From NCBI RefSeq assembly GCF_964340395.1, contig NC_135570.1:12327822-12362821 (forward strand): 35,000 bases of DNA, written 5' to 3'. The position numbers were made by a program, and so were the translations under genes. The notes below the pieces were generated by a model. That model was not told the origin of the DNA. It made no database searches and worked only from the letters and a program-made list of their open reading frames with translations. Positions 1 to 34,936 of this stretch are shown here, piece by piece. Numbering within the stretch: position 1 is the stretch's first letter; each line of letters begins with the position of its first letter. This DNA is from Glandiceps talaboti. Taxonomy: Eukaryota; Hemichordata; Enteropneusta; Spengelidae.

Positions 1-31
<31 letters not shown>
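1..31. repeat. (GA)n microsatellite
   Basis: Uninterrupted GA dinucleotide run at the left edge of the window, so its true length is unknown. It is followed by degenerate purine-rich sequence to about base 90. Confidence 0.95.
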
Positions 32-34
<3 letters not shown>

Positions 35-89
35 CACACTGACAGAATTAGAAACAGAGAGAGAATGAGAGACAGACACAGATCGTACC

Positions 90-1361
90 GAGTCAAGACA
101 CAGCGACAAAGAGGAAGATTGCTTATGTCTATCTACTCATTGATCAATAACCCTTTTAGTCTCGTTTGGCCATTTAATTTCCAAACATAGTACAGTGGAA
201 ATACTAGGTGTTTTTTTGTAATAAAGTTTCGTACATCAAGTTTAAACTTATGAAATCGCGGACTGAATGGCGATTTATACTTCACAGATCGAGATCGACG
301 TGATTCACTTTCACTTAGTTTTAACAACTTATCCAAGTTGCCATCCTAAGGCGGATGCTAACAGAATTGACGTCATAGTCTAGACCTAGAGTCCATATTT
401 CTATATATATAGGACGACAAGTTCGAAACAGTTGAGAGGGGCTTGTCAGATGATGCATACTGAGTGATTAGTACCAAAGGCAATCTAAACGTTTGAGGAA
501 TGTAAATGAAGTTACGACGCGAGTAATACAACGAGAACAATTTGGTAACCGCATCGTTTACTCTTAACAATTTCTCTGCCTTATTACTTTCAAAAGTAGA
601 GTGGCCTTCAAGGATCTTCAAGGGTTATGGATCAACGAACCATGTTTGGTGAAAGATAAGGGTTCCTTTGAGTTGGGTTAGCTGTAAAGTCGTTCATGAG
701 TTTCGAAATAATTAGTGGATTTCACCTCCACTTACGTATAAGAAGACATTGCATCTGTCACTTAGTGGTCGATATAATCTGTAGGTTGTGTAGTCGCAAG
801 TTTTAATCTTGAGAGAAAGCTTGGTTTGGAATCTGTCATCATGCTAAAACTGTACTTAGTTGAAACTGGAGTATCATTTTTCGATCAGACAACCATAATA
901 TATTACTGAAAATGGTTAAAATGCCAATAATTAGACATTTTACATTTTAATCATTTTAAATATTATCCATAAGCAGCGCAGAAACGGCTTGAAATCGTGA
1001 TCGCTGTTGAGGGCGCTGATTTTTGGGTGCGGACCCAAAAATAAATTTTAGCTGATTTATCGTGTATGCAGCTAAAACAAATATGTTTACCCACAGTTGA
1101 TGCAATACTGTTCATGGTATACGATATTGCGAGTAAGTTTTATATAGCTAACGAAATATTTTCCAAAAAACCCATTCCAGTTGCACCCTATTATTGGGTG
1201 CTGATAGGGTTAACCACGTGACATCATATAAGCTTCAGCAAGTACAACAACATTAATCAGTCAAAATAAAACAAGAAGGATAAAAAAAAACATTAATTTT
1301 TCAGTTTCAGCTACAATGGCTTTTAATGTTACCCTTTCTTTATTTTTGTTCTTTGTGACAG
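90..1361. other. Non-coding stretch upstream of the first recognised GPCR exon
   Basis: I looked here on the + strand for the missing TM1-TM2 exon of the GPCR (an N-terminal region with an LAVADLL-like TM2 motif) and did not find it, so it probably lies left of the window. Two short minus-strand open frames (133-336 and 373-621) show no family motif and no convincing splice context. A 9-bp perfect hairpin lies at 1020-1041 and a 6-bp one near 1184-1202. The last 60 bases form a pyrimidine-rich acceptor tract. Confidence 0.5.
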
Positions 1362-1766
1362 GTGTCAGTTACTGTTAGTATATACACCTTAACGGCCGTC
1401 AGTATTGATAGATGCATCGCTATAAAGAAACCACTAGAGACCCACACCTCCAAATCAAAATCAAAGTACATCATCACAAGTATATGGTTCTTATCTATCT
1501 TGCTTGGAATAACACCACTCGTGAAAGGAAAGGCTACTTTGAAAACCTGGAATACTGGAGAGACGTACTACCAATGCGATGAGTTGTGGGTTTCCACCGA
1601 AGATCTACTTTATTTTGAGACATTTCTTATAGCGATAATCTACGCCATACCTCTGTTTATTATGAGTGGTGCCTACTGTCTAATTGGAAAGCATTTATTG
1701 GAAAGAAAAGTACCCGGATATTCGCAGGAAGGTACAGATGCCGTTCATCTACGAGTAAAGAAACAG
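1362..1766 (+). CDS. GPCR exon: end of TM3 to third intracellular loop
   Basis: The acceptor is tttgtgacag before 1362 and the donor CAG|GTAAGC is at 1766/1767. Its 135 codons read in phase 0, starting VSVTVSIYTLTAVSIDRCIA (TM3 and DRC box at residues 16-18). TM4 lies around residues 36-54 with Trp 42 and Pro 52, the loop-2 cysteine is residue 72, and TM5 runs around residues 83-107. The first codon is GTG (Val) within the exon, not a start. The open frame continues 75 bases into the intron, which is chance. Confidence 0.88.
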
Positions 1767-4700
1767 GTAAGCGCAGCAGTCGTCCGTTTCACGCACCCGC
1801 TTCTCGGGGCCCCATGCAACGAAAACCTAGCCAGTAACTAGGGACGCGCAAACAAACTCGTTTGCAAGCAGAAATTTACATGGTTTACTAAAGACGGGTT
1901 TTTACTCCAAGTGAACCCTGACATAGCATGTAAATAAGCCATATAATATCATGGTGGTTGGAATTTGTTAGCATATATGTTTGTTAACCAAAAAATACGT
2001 GTATTAAACGCCCACTGAATTAAGCCTGAATATAGAGTAAACAAAAATTCTGTTTATAATATCTACACTTTCCCATTTTCTACAGTCGAGAACAAATCAT
2101 ATTCGAAGGAACTTGCAAAGCTACCAATTTTAATGATGCTTTATGGGTAATATGATGACGGTTAAACTTTGTATTGAGTGTACAGAGCTAGCTATCCCGG
2201 CGTTTTAAAAGCAATTAAGTTTTTTTTTGTAAACATCGATCTTTTGACGTCGCCCCTTAAACACAGAGAGTTGAAACTCGTTAACTAAGATTTTTTTTTC
2301 TATGTGATTTCAGGTAGTAAAGATGTTGATTATCATCATATTGGTTTTTGCTATCAGCTGGTTACCTTTGAATCTATTTCGACTCGTTACGTTGACCCAC
2401 CCTGAGTACATGAAAAATCCAGATCATCACAAAACGACTTTGGCCACCTACATCTTCTGTCACTGGTTTGCTATGGCTAATAGTTTCCTGAATCCAATTA
2501 TCTATACTTTTTTGAATGATAATTTTAAAGTAAGTATGTTTAAAAGTCTCTCAGTTTCCATCTTTCATCTTTGGTTGTGAGTTGGATACTAATCTGTAAT
2601 GTTGAAAACTATAAAACTAAAGTGGTGATCGCAAAAAACCCCAACATGAAACAAACGATAATATGGACATTTGAGGGCAGTGACGAGAGTTCTTTTTACT
2701 ACCAAACCAGAGTGACTATGGAGTTTCAATTAGGCAAATGTTTTTTACTACCAAACCAGAGGGACTCTAGAGTTTCAATTAGGCAGCGCAATGTTTTTAC
2801 TACCAAACCAGAGTGACTTTAAAGTTTCAATTAGGCAGCACAATGTTTTTTACTACCAAACCAGAGTGACTATAGAGTTTCAAATAGGCAGCACAATGTT
2901 TTTTACTACCAAACCAGAGTGAATATAGAGTTTCAATTAGGCAGCACAATGTTACTACCAAACGAGAGTGACTATAGAGTTTCAATTAGGCAGCACAATG
3001 TTTTTTACTACCAAATCAGAGTGACTATAGAGTTTCAAATAGGCAGCACAATGTTTTTTACTACCAAACCAGAGTGACTATAGAGTTTCAATTAGGCAGC
3101 ACAATGTTTTTACTACCAAACCAGAGTGACTATAGAGTTTCAAATAGGCAGCACAATGTTTTTTACTACCAAACCAGAGTGACTATAGAGTTTCAAATAG
3201 GCAGCACAATGTTTTTTACTACCAAATCAGAGTGACTATAGAGTTTCAAATAGGCACTGATAGCATGCAAACATATAAAATGATACATTTTATCTCACTG
3301 TGAACACAAATAAACATCACTCTTGAATGAACCTAGGAATATTCAAACACAAAACTGTTTATTTGCATTCACAGTAGTGAGATAAGATGTAACATATTAT
3401 GTGCGTGCGCATGCGCTTTATCAGTGTCTGTATTTGTTTGTGTAATTGGTAACAAAAAAATGTCTTGTGAGATGTAAAAAAAGACATCGTGCCGCCTAAT
3501 TGAAACTCTATAGTCACTCTAGTTTGGTAGTATTTCATATCTTGAGTATGGGAATAAACACTATAACATGACATTTTGACTGCTGTATGCTTCCTGGAAT
3601 AGAAACCTTCTATTGTAAAGCATTCAGCTTGAATTAAGAGGCTCACCCTCGAGTGGAAACACGTCGTGCACGGATACCGAGTCAACGAGTTCAAGATGCT
3701 AAATTAAATACCCGTGGCGACATGAGTCGCTGTGCATATAAAACAAGAGTATGTTACAAACATCACATCACATCGGTTGGGGAATTTTGATGAGCGGTGT
3801 AAAGATTACGGTTTTGTCAAGAGGAAAATGAGTATCCTTATCTGTAGTCTAATGATTTACGAAGAATTCCATTTGGCCACATCGCTCCATCTGTAAAGCT
3901 TGTACAGATACAACGATCCATAATCTAATTTATTTACACAAGTCACAGGGATGAGATATTCCCTGGAGACTGTAGAAAGTGCTCCTAGACATAGTAGTCT
4001 CGTTTACTCAGCCCCTTGCCGTTGAGGGCATAACCCCGATCTGCTGGGGGATTTATGCCCTCAACGTCAAGAGGCTGGGTAACGAGATAATAGACATAGG
4101 TGATGGTCAGGTGGGTTAAAGGTACAGTGTGACAAAAGTTGGGTAGACATGGATAAATTTAAGAGACTTTATACATATAATGGCGAAATAGACTCTTTTC
4201 GTAAGTTGGATTTTAGGCCCAACATGTAAGTTGTCTTTTGCAAGCTTGGATTTGTAAGCTAAAAGGATTTTCCAAATGACATAACTGTGCGTGTTTATAT
4301 GTCTTTTTTGTTGAAATATTCATCTGAGTGTCCATTAGCTCATGGCTTGTAGTAGTTTATTAGGTTGATAAGATACTGCACATTGCTCAGCTTTAGTCAT
4401 GCTTCGCAAGTGATGTGAGTGCTGGCTGATAGAATAACATGACAAGTATCTTATTAAAGAGTAGCTTTGACCACAGGGACGTGCGAGTGTAATCTTACCT
4501 GAATAATAGGAGTTTATATAAGTGAACACTAGTAATAGTAATGCTTCATATATTCATCCATGCAAGCAAGCAAGATAATTATGTGTGACCCCTGTGGCTT
4601 TTGCAAAACTGAATGGATAATGTTTGGGGAAAAGGCCATGGTTTAATAACATTGATTGATTGCGTGGGTTTATGCATAATAATCGCATATCCAGCTGCTT

Positions 4701-4858
4701 AGATCATATACCAGATAGCTTATAATTCGATCTTAATCTTGTTTTTCCATACACAGGAAGACGTACAGAGGATTGCCAAGTGTCTAGGATGTATAAGACA
4801 GTCCGATTTCCAAGGAAACCAAGTGAGCTTGCGATCCAAAATGACGTTAATGTCCTAA
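1362..4858 (+). CDS. Rhodopsin-class (class A) peptide GPCR, 3' three exons
   Basis: Three + strand exons (1362-1766, 2314-2529, 4757-4858), all joined in phase 0, give 240 residues ending at TAA 4856-4858. Visible class A landmarks are the end of TM3 with a DRY-box variant DRC, TM4 with its conserved Trp, an extracellular-loop-2 Cys (YYQCDELW), TM5, a basic third intracellular loop (HLRVKKQVVKM), TM6 with SWLP and TM7 with NPIIY followed by FLNDNFK, the usual start of helix 8. The last exon supplies helix 8 with a CLGC pair suitable for palmitoylation and a Ser/Thr-bearing tail. The overall pattern resembles neuropeptide receptors of the NPY/NPFF/QRFP/orexin/tachykinin grouping; I cannot fix the ligand. 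TM1-TM2 and the N-terminus are missing, so the gene is cut by the left edge or has exons I could not see. Confidence 0.85.
2314..2529 (+). CDS. GPCR exon: TM6 and TM7
   Basis: The acceptor is gtgatttcag before 2314 and the donor AAA|GTAAGT follows 2529. Its 72 codons begin VVKMLIIIILVFAISWLPLN (TM6 with the SWLP form of CWxP). TM7 reads HWFAMANSFLNPIIYTF, followed by LNDNFK. Reading on into the intron would give a short hydrophobic extension, but the perfect GTAAGT donor and the fitting downstream exon argue for splicing. Confidence 0.88.
2694..3255. repeat. 53-bp minisatellite array, about 11 units
   Basis: Eleven head-to-tail units with a 53-bp consensus beginning actaccaaaccagagtgact and ending in a T-run. 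Single-base variants recur between units (caattagg against caaatagg; ccagag against tcagag), and the first units are the most diverged. The array sits in the last GPCR intron and ends directly against the inverted-repeat arm at 3255. Confidence 0.92.
3255..3531. repeat. Foldback element next to the minisatellite, with an inverted repeat unit
   Basis: Bases 3255-3316 (cactgatagcatgc to aaataaaca) are an imperfect inverted repeat of 3356-3426, separated by a 39-bp loop. A complete but single minisatellite unit then appears in reverse orientation at about 3477-3531. The order is therefore units, arm, loop, arm, spacer of about 50 bp, reversed unit. This looks like one palindromic element whose left subterminal unit has been amplified. 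Confidence 0.75.
3535..4756. other. Remainder of the last GPCR intron
   Basis: No coding exon recognised. It contains the hairpin element at 3991-4093 and ordinary AT-rich intron sequence, and ends in a pyrimidine-rich acceptor (tttttccatacacag) at 4756. Confidence 0.6.
3991..4093. mobile_element. Short foldback (MITE-like) element
   Basis: Arms of about 38 bp (3995-4033 and 4053-4090) pair with only a few mismatches around a 19-bp loop. The inner 13 bp (gttgagggcataa / ttatgccctcaac) are perfect. Size and symmetry fit a non-autonomous DNA transposon relic. No flanking target duplication could be fixed by eye. Confidence 0.6.
4757..4858 (+). CDS. GPCR terminal exon: helix 8 and cytoplasmic tail
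   Basis: The acceptor ccatacacag ends at 4756 and the exon continues the 2529 donor in phase 0. It encodes 33 residues, starting EDVQRIAKCLGCIRQSDFQG, then TAA at 4856-4858. Joined to FLNDNFK it gives a typical amphipathic helix 8 with two cysteines (CLGC) and a short Ser/Thr tail. A longer open frame over the same bases in another frame (4780-5049) has no such match. Confidence 0.72.
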   Translation, partial: EDVQRIAKCLGCIRQSDFQGNQVSLRSKMTLMS

Positions 4859-6182
4859 TACTCTCTCATGAAAGGATTCGCCAAATTATCCAATCGTTGG
4901 TATGGCGACAGAAACGACGTGACGCCTTACAATGTACGTTGTTTGTTGCTCATTATCTGCGTGTGATTATGTTACCAATTCTAATGGCAAACAGACTACA
5001 GCAACCTCCATGCCATGCATTCATAAAAGATGTAATTGTAATCAGATAGCGAATAATCATCGCAGCAGATAAAATGCCAGTAGTAATAAGGAAGTGTGTA
5101 TTTTGGTCTCTTACAGCAAATCTGTTTAAATGTCACACATGGATATTTTAAAAATGTATCTATTTATTGGAAGTACTCATTTTACTAGTTGCTATGTCGG
5201 TGTAAGGGCATCGTCGTAAACCACAGCCTCTTTTACGGCACCTTCCAAGATGTACATATTTCGTTGCTTCAACAGAAATATATATGTGTTCTGGTTGGCT
5301 TGAAAGAATGGTGTAAAGCGAGGTTATTGTCATCGTCGCAAACCACGGCCTGTTTTACGGCAACGTACTTAACGAGCCTCCCACATTTATTTCGAAATGT
5401 AGTGGTAGAAATAATAACTCTGGTTTGCGAGAATGGGTTATTGTTTGAAAGTTAGAAGTTCGACATGTAGCCAGGTTTATCAAAAGAACAGCAAAAATCA
5501 TGTATTCTATAAAGTTATATTTATTTTAGTTCATTTACTGTATTGTACTCGTAGACTGCAAGATCGTCGTGTCGTTTCGCCCTCATCACTCGATGTGAGG
5601 GCGCCCCAACGCGTCACGGCGTATCTTAAATAATACTGACTATTGTATCGGAAGACTCTCGAGAATACACAGGCTTTTAATTGCTGGTAGATTCTCAATT
5701 ATTGTCTATGTCTAAGTGAAGATATTTGCCGAAATTTGGCGATTCGAAAAATATTCCTGTATTAATATAGCTTGTTATTCTGTGTTAACCTTTGACCTGT
5801 GTCTTACGTGAGCTGAGTAGTCTTAGTGCATATGTTTGTATATAGTAGTTGCTGTTATCGGTACGATAGCCCTTAGTTGACTTTCCTTGACCTGTGTGTT
5901 TGCATCTTCATTGGTGCCGCCGTACGTATCCTAACACGATCACGTTCCCAAGGCATCACCAGAATACCTAACTATGTACATACGTTTTTACTGAGCACAA
6001 CTGAACTGAAGCTCAATAATCAATACACCTACAATTATTATAATACGTGGAGTTATTAGGGTGGAAAGGTTGCCTGACTTGGAATCTACATGTTGCAAGC
6101 TTCAGCGTTACCTAAAGGCTTCCGAATGTGTGACTGTAAACATCGTTTGAACCACTATTATGCCCAAAGTAAATCCAAGTTG
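4859..6182. other. GPCR 3' flank and intergenic sequence
   Basis: No supported gene. It includes an imperfect 32-bp direct repeat (5209-5240 and 5331-5362, catcgtcgYaaaccac) and a GC-rich hairpin at about 5579-5604 (cgccctca / tgagggcg). The open frames here (5189-5455, 5433-5633, 5877-6059) have no recognisable motif. I found no clear AATAAA close to the GPCR stop. Confidence 0.5.
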
Positions 6183-6540
6183 CAGAATGGGGATCTGGCA
6201 GGATAAAGGTGTTCATGTGAATGTTTTGATATACTTTATAGGGATGCAATATATCAAATTAAGCATTTCCTGTTCTTTTCCTTTTAAAAAAGGAATATAA
6301 GCAATTTAATTTCATGTATTTCTTATTTTCAATATTCGAAGATACTCTTTTCGTGGATCATTCGTTTTTAGTTGTTTGATCTGTAAGTGCTTTTAGTTAA
6401 TAATGGGGATCTAGCAGGATAAATGTGTTCATGTGAATGTTTTGATATATTTTTTGTAGGATTGCAATATATTTAACTGAATGAAGCTATCACAAATGAT
6501 ATACCCCGTTTATAAAATGTTTCACCGTTTGCTGGTAGTT
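6183..6540. repeat. Junction repeat S, copy 1 (upstream of MAM gene 1)
   Basis: The segment from about 6254 (aagcatttcctgttctt) to about 6520 (ccccgtttataaaat) recurs at 19596-19927 and 21921-22243. It is preceded by a partial extra copy of its own right half (6186-6255 is homologous to 6404-6470, offset about 218 bp). It sits directly upstream of the MAM gene 1 promoter region. Confidence 0.85.
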
Positions 6541-6882
6541 CTGAAATGTAGGGCATGCCAGTGGAGTTACTCCGGACCGTAGTTTATTGATATGTTTTTA
6601 ATAAGTGAAAGGGTCGTTTACATGTGAAGGCCACATGAATTAATGACATTTTACAACCATTTTGACAGGAATTGATCACGTGCCTGGTACGCTGTAGTCA
6701 TTGGCTTACTGTCAGGGTTTCAATGGCAAATCTCACAGTTTATGAGAACAAGGGGCGGTTTATTTGCAGTGACAGTGTACAGTGGTTTAAAGTAGACGTG
6801 CCCCGTTTTCACTACTTGCTGATACATCAACACACATATATATATATATATGGAGGTGTGCACATATTCTACGCATATTAGT
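6540..6882 (+). promoter_or_regulatory. Candidate promoter and 5' UTR of MAM gene 1
   Basis: This region is conserved with 22244-22598 upstream of the paralog. Both copies carry an inverted CCAAT motif (attgg at 6700-6704) and a GGGGCGG box (about 6752-6758). There is no convincing TATA box; a TA run lies just before the outer ATG in copy 1 only. The transcription start cannot be placed from sequence. Confidence 0.4.
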
Positions 6883-19548
<12,666 letters not shown>

Positions 19549-19595
19549 AGTGATTAAAAGAGACATTTTAACGTTAAGAACAAGCACAATATTTA

Positions 19596-19927
19596 AAGTA
19601 TTGCTAAGAGAACTGAATGTTCATTAATATTACAAATCAAATAATTCTGCGTTCTGCTCGCATCAAATTAAGCATTTCCTGTTATTTTCCTTTTAAAAAA
19701 AGGAATATAAGCAATTTGATTTCATGTATTTCTTATTTTCAATATTCGAAGATACTCTTTTCGTGGATCATTCGTTTTTAGTTGTTTGATCTGTAAGTGC
19801 TTTTAGTTAATAATGGGGATCTAGCAGGATAAATGTGTTCATGTGAATGTTTTGATATATCTTTTGTAGGATTGCAATATATTTAACTGCATGAAGCTAC
19901 CACAAATGATACCCCGTTTATAAAATT
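19596..19927. repeat. Junction repeat S, copy 2 (just after MAM gene 1)
   Basis: Closely similar to 6254-6520 and 21921-22243. It begins 48 bp after the stop codon. It is bracketed by a 35-bp imperfect direct repeat (19561-19595 and 19957-19991), so this copy may have come from a local duplication or insertion in the 3' UTR. Confidence 0.85.
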
Positions 19928-20711
19928 AACGTTCTTGTCGTTCCCAAAACTGGAAAAGGACGTTTTAACTCTTAGAACAGAGTACAATATTTGTGGGTAA
20001 ATGTATGTTTGCTATATTATGCTGTAATGGTCATCAGCTTCAAAAGTGGGGCTTTCCAGCTGAAGAAACAAGAGTTAGCATGCACATATACTCCCTTCTC
20101 AAACCATGTATTTCTCTATTACATCAACGTTGATTGAACACACAATAGAGTGATTTATTCTTGAAGAGGGTCACTTAATTCTTGGCATACCGTTCAGTGA
20201 TTAAAGTCATGTCGTAAAATTGACTCGTATTAAGATTATTTCGTTTTGGATAACCCACGACCCCCTGTGAATTAGTCATGTGACTGGGATTGCCCAATGA
20301 GGGTATGACACGCTGGCATTTTCTCTCTTGACTGAAATGGCTGTCAGTGATGGTGACTGCAGGCATCCGATGGTTGTGGAAATTGTCTCACATCAACTCA
20401 TCCAACTGAGACATACTCACAACTTCATTCTCTATAGTGGTCCGAGTCACAACCGTTCGGTGAAGATTCAACAAGTCTAGGGAACGTTCTTGTCGTTCCA
20501 AAGATTGTTGTCGGACCACTCTTTGATACAAATAGCGAACCTCTTCTGATTGTCTGAAAAGTCGGCATCGACACGAGAGTGTATTCCATGACAGTTGTGT
20601 CTGGGCTTAATAATATACCCCGAATATCCTGGTTTACATAGCAAATAGCTAACAGTTGTAGCAATGATATATCTTAAAACTAACAAATGATTATGTTGTT
20701 TATTCTTTCAG

Positions 20712-20772
20712 ATGGGCAGCAACGTTGCTTGAATTTGCAATCCTTTATGGTGTACTGACACTCATGGAATAA
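20712..20772 (+). CDS. Possible alternative terminal exon of MAM gene 1
   Basis: A good acceptor (tattctttcag) at 20711 would accept the phase-2 donor of exon 17 and read I-WAATLLEFAILYGVLTLME then TAA. This would replace the charged tail with a short hydrophobic one. A poly(A) signal follows about 150 bp downstream (20926-20931). It could equally be chance or spliced 3' UTR. Confidence 0.2.
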
Positions 20773-20925
20773 TTATGTGATGTGTATTTTATACTACATA
20801 TTGTAATGCATATATATCTAAACCGTCTTTCAATGACTTTTTCGTTGCTGTCATCATTTGATGGTGAATGTCTAAACCGTGTGATTGCGTGTATTTAAAA
20901 TATGAACATTGTGACATATTTGGAA

Positions 20926-20931
20926 AATAAA
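20926..20931 (+). terminator. Candidate poly(A) signal AATAAA
   Basis: AATAAA in an AT-rich setting downstream of MAM gene 1, followed within about 40 bp by a T/G-containing stretch. It could serve a long 3' UTR or the alternative terminal exon. Confidence 0.4.
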
Positions 20932-21920
20932 ACATGTATTCTCTTAAATAATATCTGACAAATCGTGGACATCTGTGTTACCTTCTGCTGTGAGATCTGG
21001 ATGATCTGAAGGCTCCAGTTCTAAAATTGGAACTATTTCACTGAGCGGCATCTTGTCGACACTCAACGTCATTCACATGGAGATTTACGTTTATAATATG
21101 ACAGACCCAATTGGGTCCTAAACTAATCAAAGATATTAAAAGATTAAAGTTGCTGCTGTCTTGTTTTTTTTCCAAAAATACAATTTTGCATCAAACACTC
21201 AGTCGCTGGGCAGCTATGTAGTAGCCAACATGGCTTTGAAAGTCTGGAAATGTAAGTGATGGTGTCACTGATGACGTCAGTAGACATTCAATATCAAGAT
21301 TCCGAAGACTATTATTCATATTAAAGGAAAATAGCAAAAATATGTAGACTCGCACTCGGTTGCGCCGTAGTAAGTGGCTGGTAGCCCACAGCTTATTCTT
21401 TCGTTTTTTTTCTTCTTGACACATGACTTTAGTAGCGAGGGTATTAGATACAAAACCCCGTGGAACGTTCCCTTTCTCGACTATTAAACATGATAGACAT
21501 TACTCTTTGAATATTTTCATTCACTGTGTAGAGTTTACAGCGAAAGTTAATTTCATTAACCAACAGTGTAGTCAAACAAGAAAAAAATGTATTAGAAAGT
21601 ATATAAACAGTACAAATTGCACTAATAGTATTCTAAAAAGTTAATATTATGAATTCAAGTAATGCTGCATTCTAATGACACCAACTCCACGATTCTTGTA
21701 TTTTTCCTTTAAAAAAGAAAGATAATCATGCTAAGCATAGAAAGAAACTGTACTGATCAGTTTTGATATGTATGACAGGTATGGCTGTAATACAGGGGTC
21801 AAGGGTTAAAGGTCGTAACCTTCATAATATCACGCCTGGCTAAAGATACGAACCGCTGAAACACATCAAGGATGCGATGACATCAGTAATTAAACCGTGT
21901 GAACTTTCCACTACATTGTT

Positions 21921-22243
21921 TTAAAGTATTGCTAAGAGAATTGAATGTTCATTAATATTATGAAATAAAATAATTCTGCATTGTGCTCGCATCAAAATAA
22001 GCATTTCCTGTTCTTCTCCTTTTAAAAAAAGGAACATAAGCAATTTGATTTCATGTATTTCTTATTTTCAATATTCGAAGATACCTAATTCGTTTTTAGT
22101 TGTTTGATCGGTAAATGCTTTTAGTTAATAATGGGGATCTAGCAGGATAAATGTGTTCATGTGAATGTTTTGATATATTTTTTGTTGGATTGCAATATAT
22201 TTCACTGAATGAAGTTATCACAATGATACCCTGTTTATAAAAT
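21921..22243. repeat. Junction repeat S, copy 3 (upstream of MAM gene 2)
   Basis: Shares its left half (ttaaagtattgctaagaga) with the copy at 19596 and runs on into promoter sequence shared with copy 1 at 6254. It has a small internal deletion (cttttcgtggatcat missing). Confidence 0.85.
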
Positions 22244-22598
22244 GTTTCACCGTTTGCTGATTTTTCTGAAATGTAGGGCACGCCAGTGAAAGTTACACCC
22301 GGACCCTAGTTTATTGATCTGTAAGTGTTTTTAGGTGAAAGGGTAGATTACATGTGCAGGTCACATGAATTAATGACATTTTGCAACCATATTATTTGAC
22401 CGGTGTTCGTCAAGTACCTGGTACGCTGTAGTCATTGGCTTACTGTCAGGGTTTCAATGACAAATCTCACAGTTTGAGAACAAGGGGGGCGGTTTATTTG
22501 CAGTGACTGTACAGTGGTTAAAATTGGACGTGACCTGTTTTCATTACTGTTGCATCAACACACAGATGGAGGTATACACATATTCTACGCATACTAGT
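22244..22598 (+). promoter_or_regulatory. Candidate promoter and 5' UTR of MAM gene 2
   Basis: Homologous to 6540-6882. Keeps the inverted CCAAT (22434-22438) and the G-rich GGGGCGG box (about 22484-22492), and lacks the TA run found before the start in gene 1. The outer in-frame ATG is at 22566. Confidence 0.4.

Positions 22599-34936
<12,338 letters not shown>

Larger units (their letters stand above)
19992..21920. other. Unique spacer between the two MAM genes
   Basis: No homolog elsewhere in the window and no recognised gene. It contains a possible alternative last exon (20712-20772) with an AATAAA at 20926-20931. Several short minus-strand open frames (20175-20366, 20425-20664, 20477-20686, 21191-21424) carry no motif I recognise. 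Confidence 0.5.

Noticed and set aside
133-621. Two minus-strand open frames of 67 and 82 codons
   Set aside because: No family motif, no splice context, and base composition like the surrounding non-coding sequence.
2571-2816. An open frame running through the first minisatellite units
   Set aside because: It starts at a GTG inside the intron and continues only because the repeat lacks stops in that frame.
2694-3255. Regularly spaced repeats resembling a CRISPR array
   Set aside because: The 53-bp units are directly adjacent with no unique spacers, and the setting is an intron of an animal gene.
4780-5049. An 89-codon + frame over the GPCR terminal exon
   Set aside because: It is in a different frame from the exon that fits the receptor's helix 8, and has no recognisable motif.
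20425-20686. Minus-strand open frames in the spacer, one with a CKPGYSGY stretch
   Set aside because: The resemblance to an EGF-like end is too short, no neighbouring exons or cysteine pattern were found, and two overlapping frames compete.
20992-21051. Minus-strand ATG exon-like stretch (MPLSEIVPILELEPSDHPDL) followed by a GTAACA donor-like site
   Set aside because: Short, with no partner exon or family match; chance is as likely.
21191-21424. Minus-strand 77-codon open frame
   Set aside because: No recognisable domain and no supporting splice or poly(A) signals.
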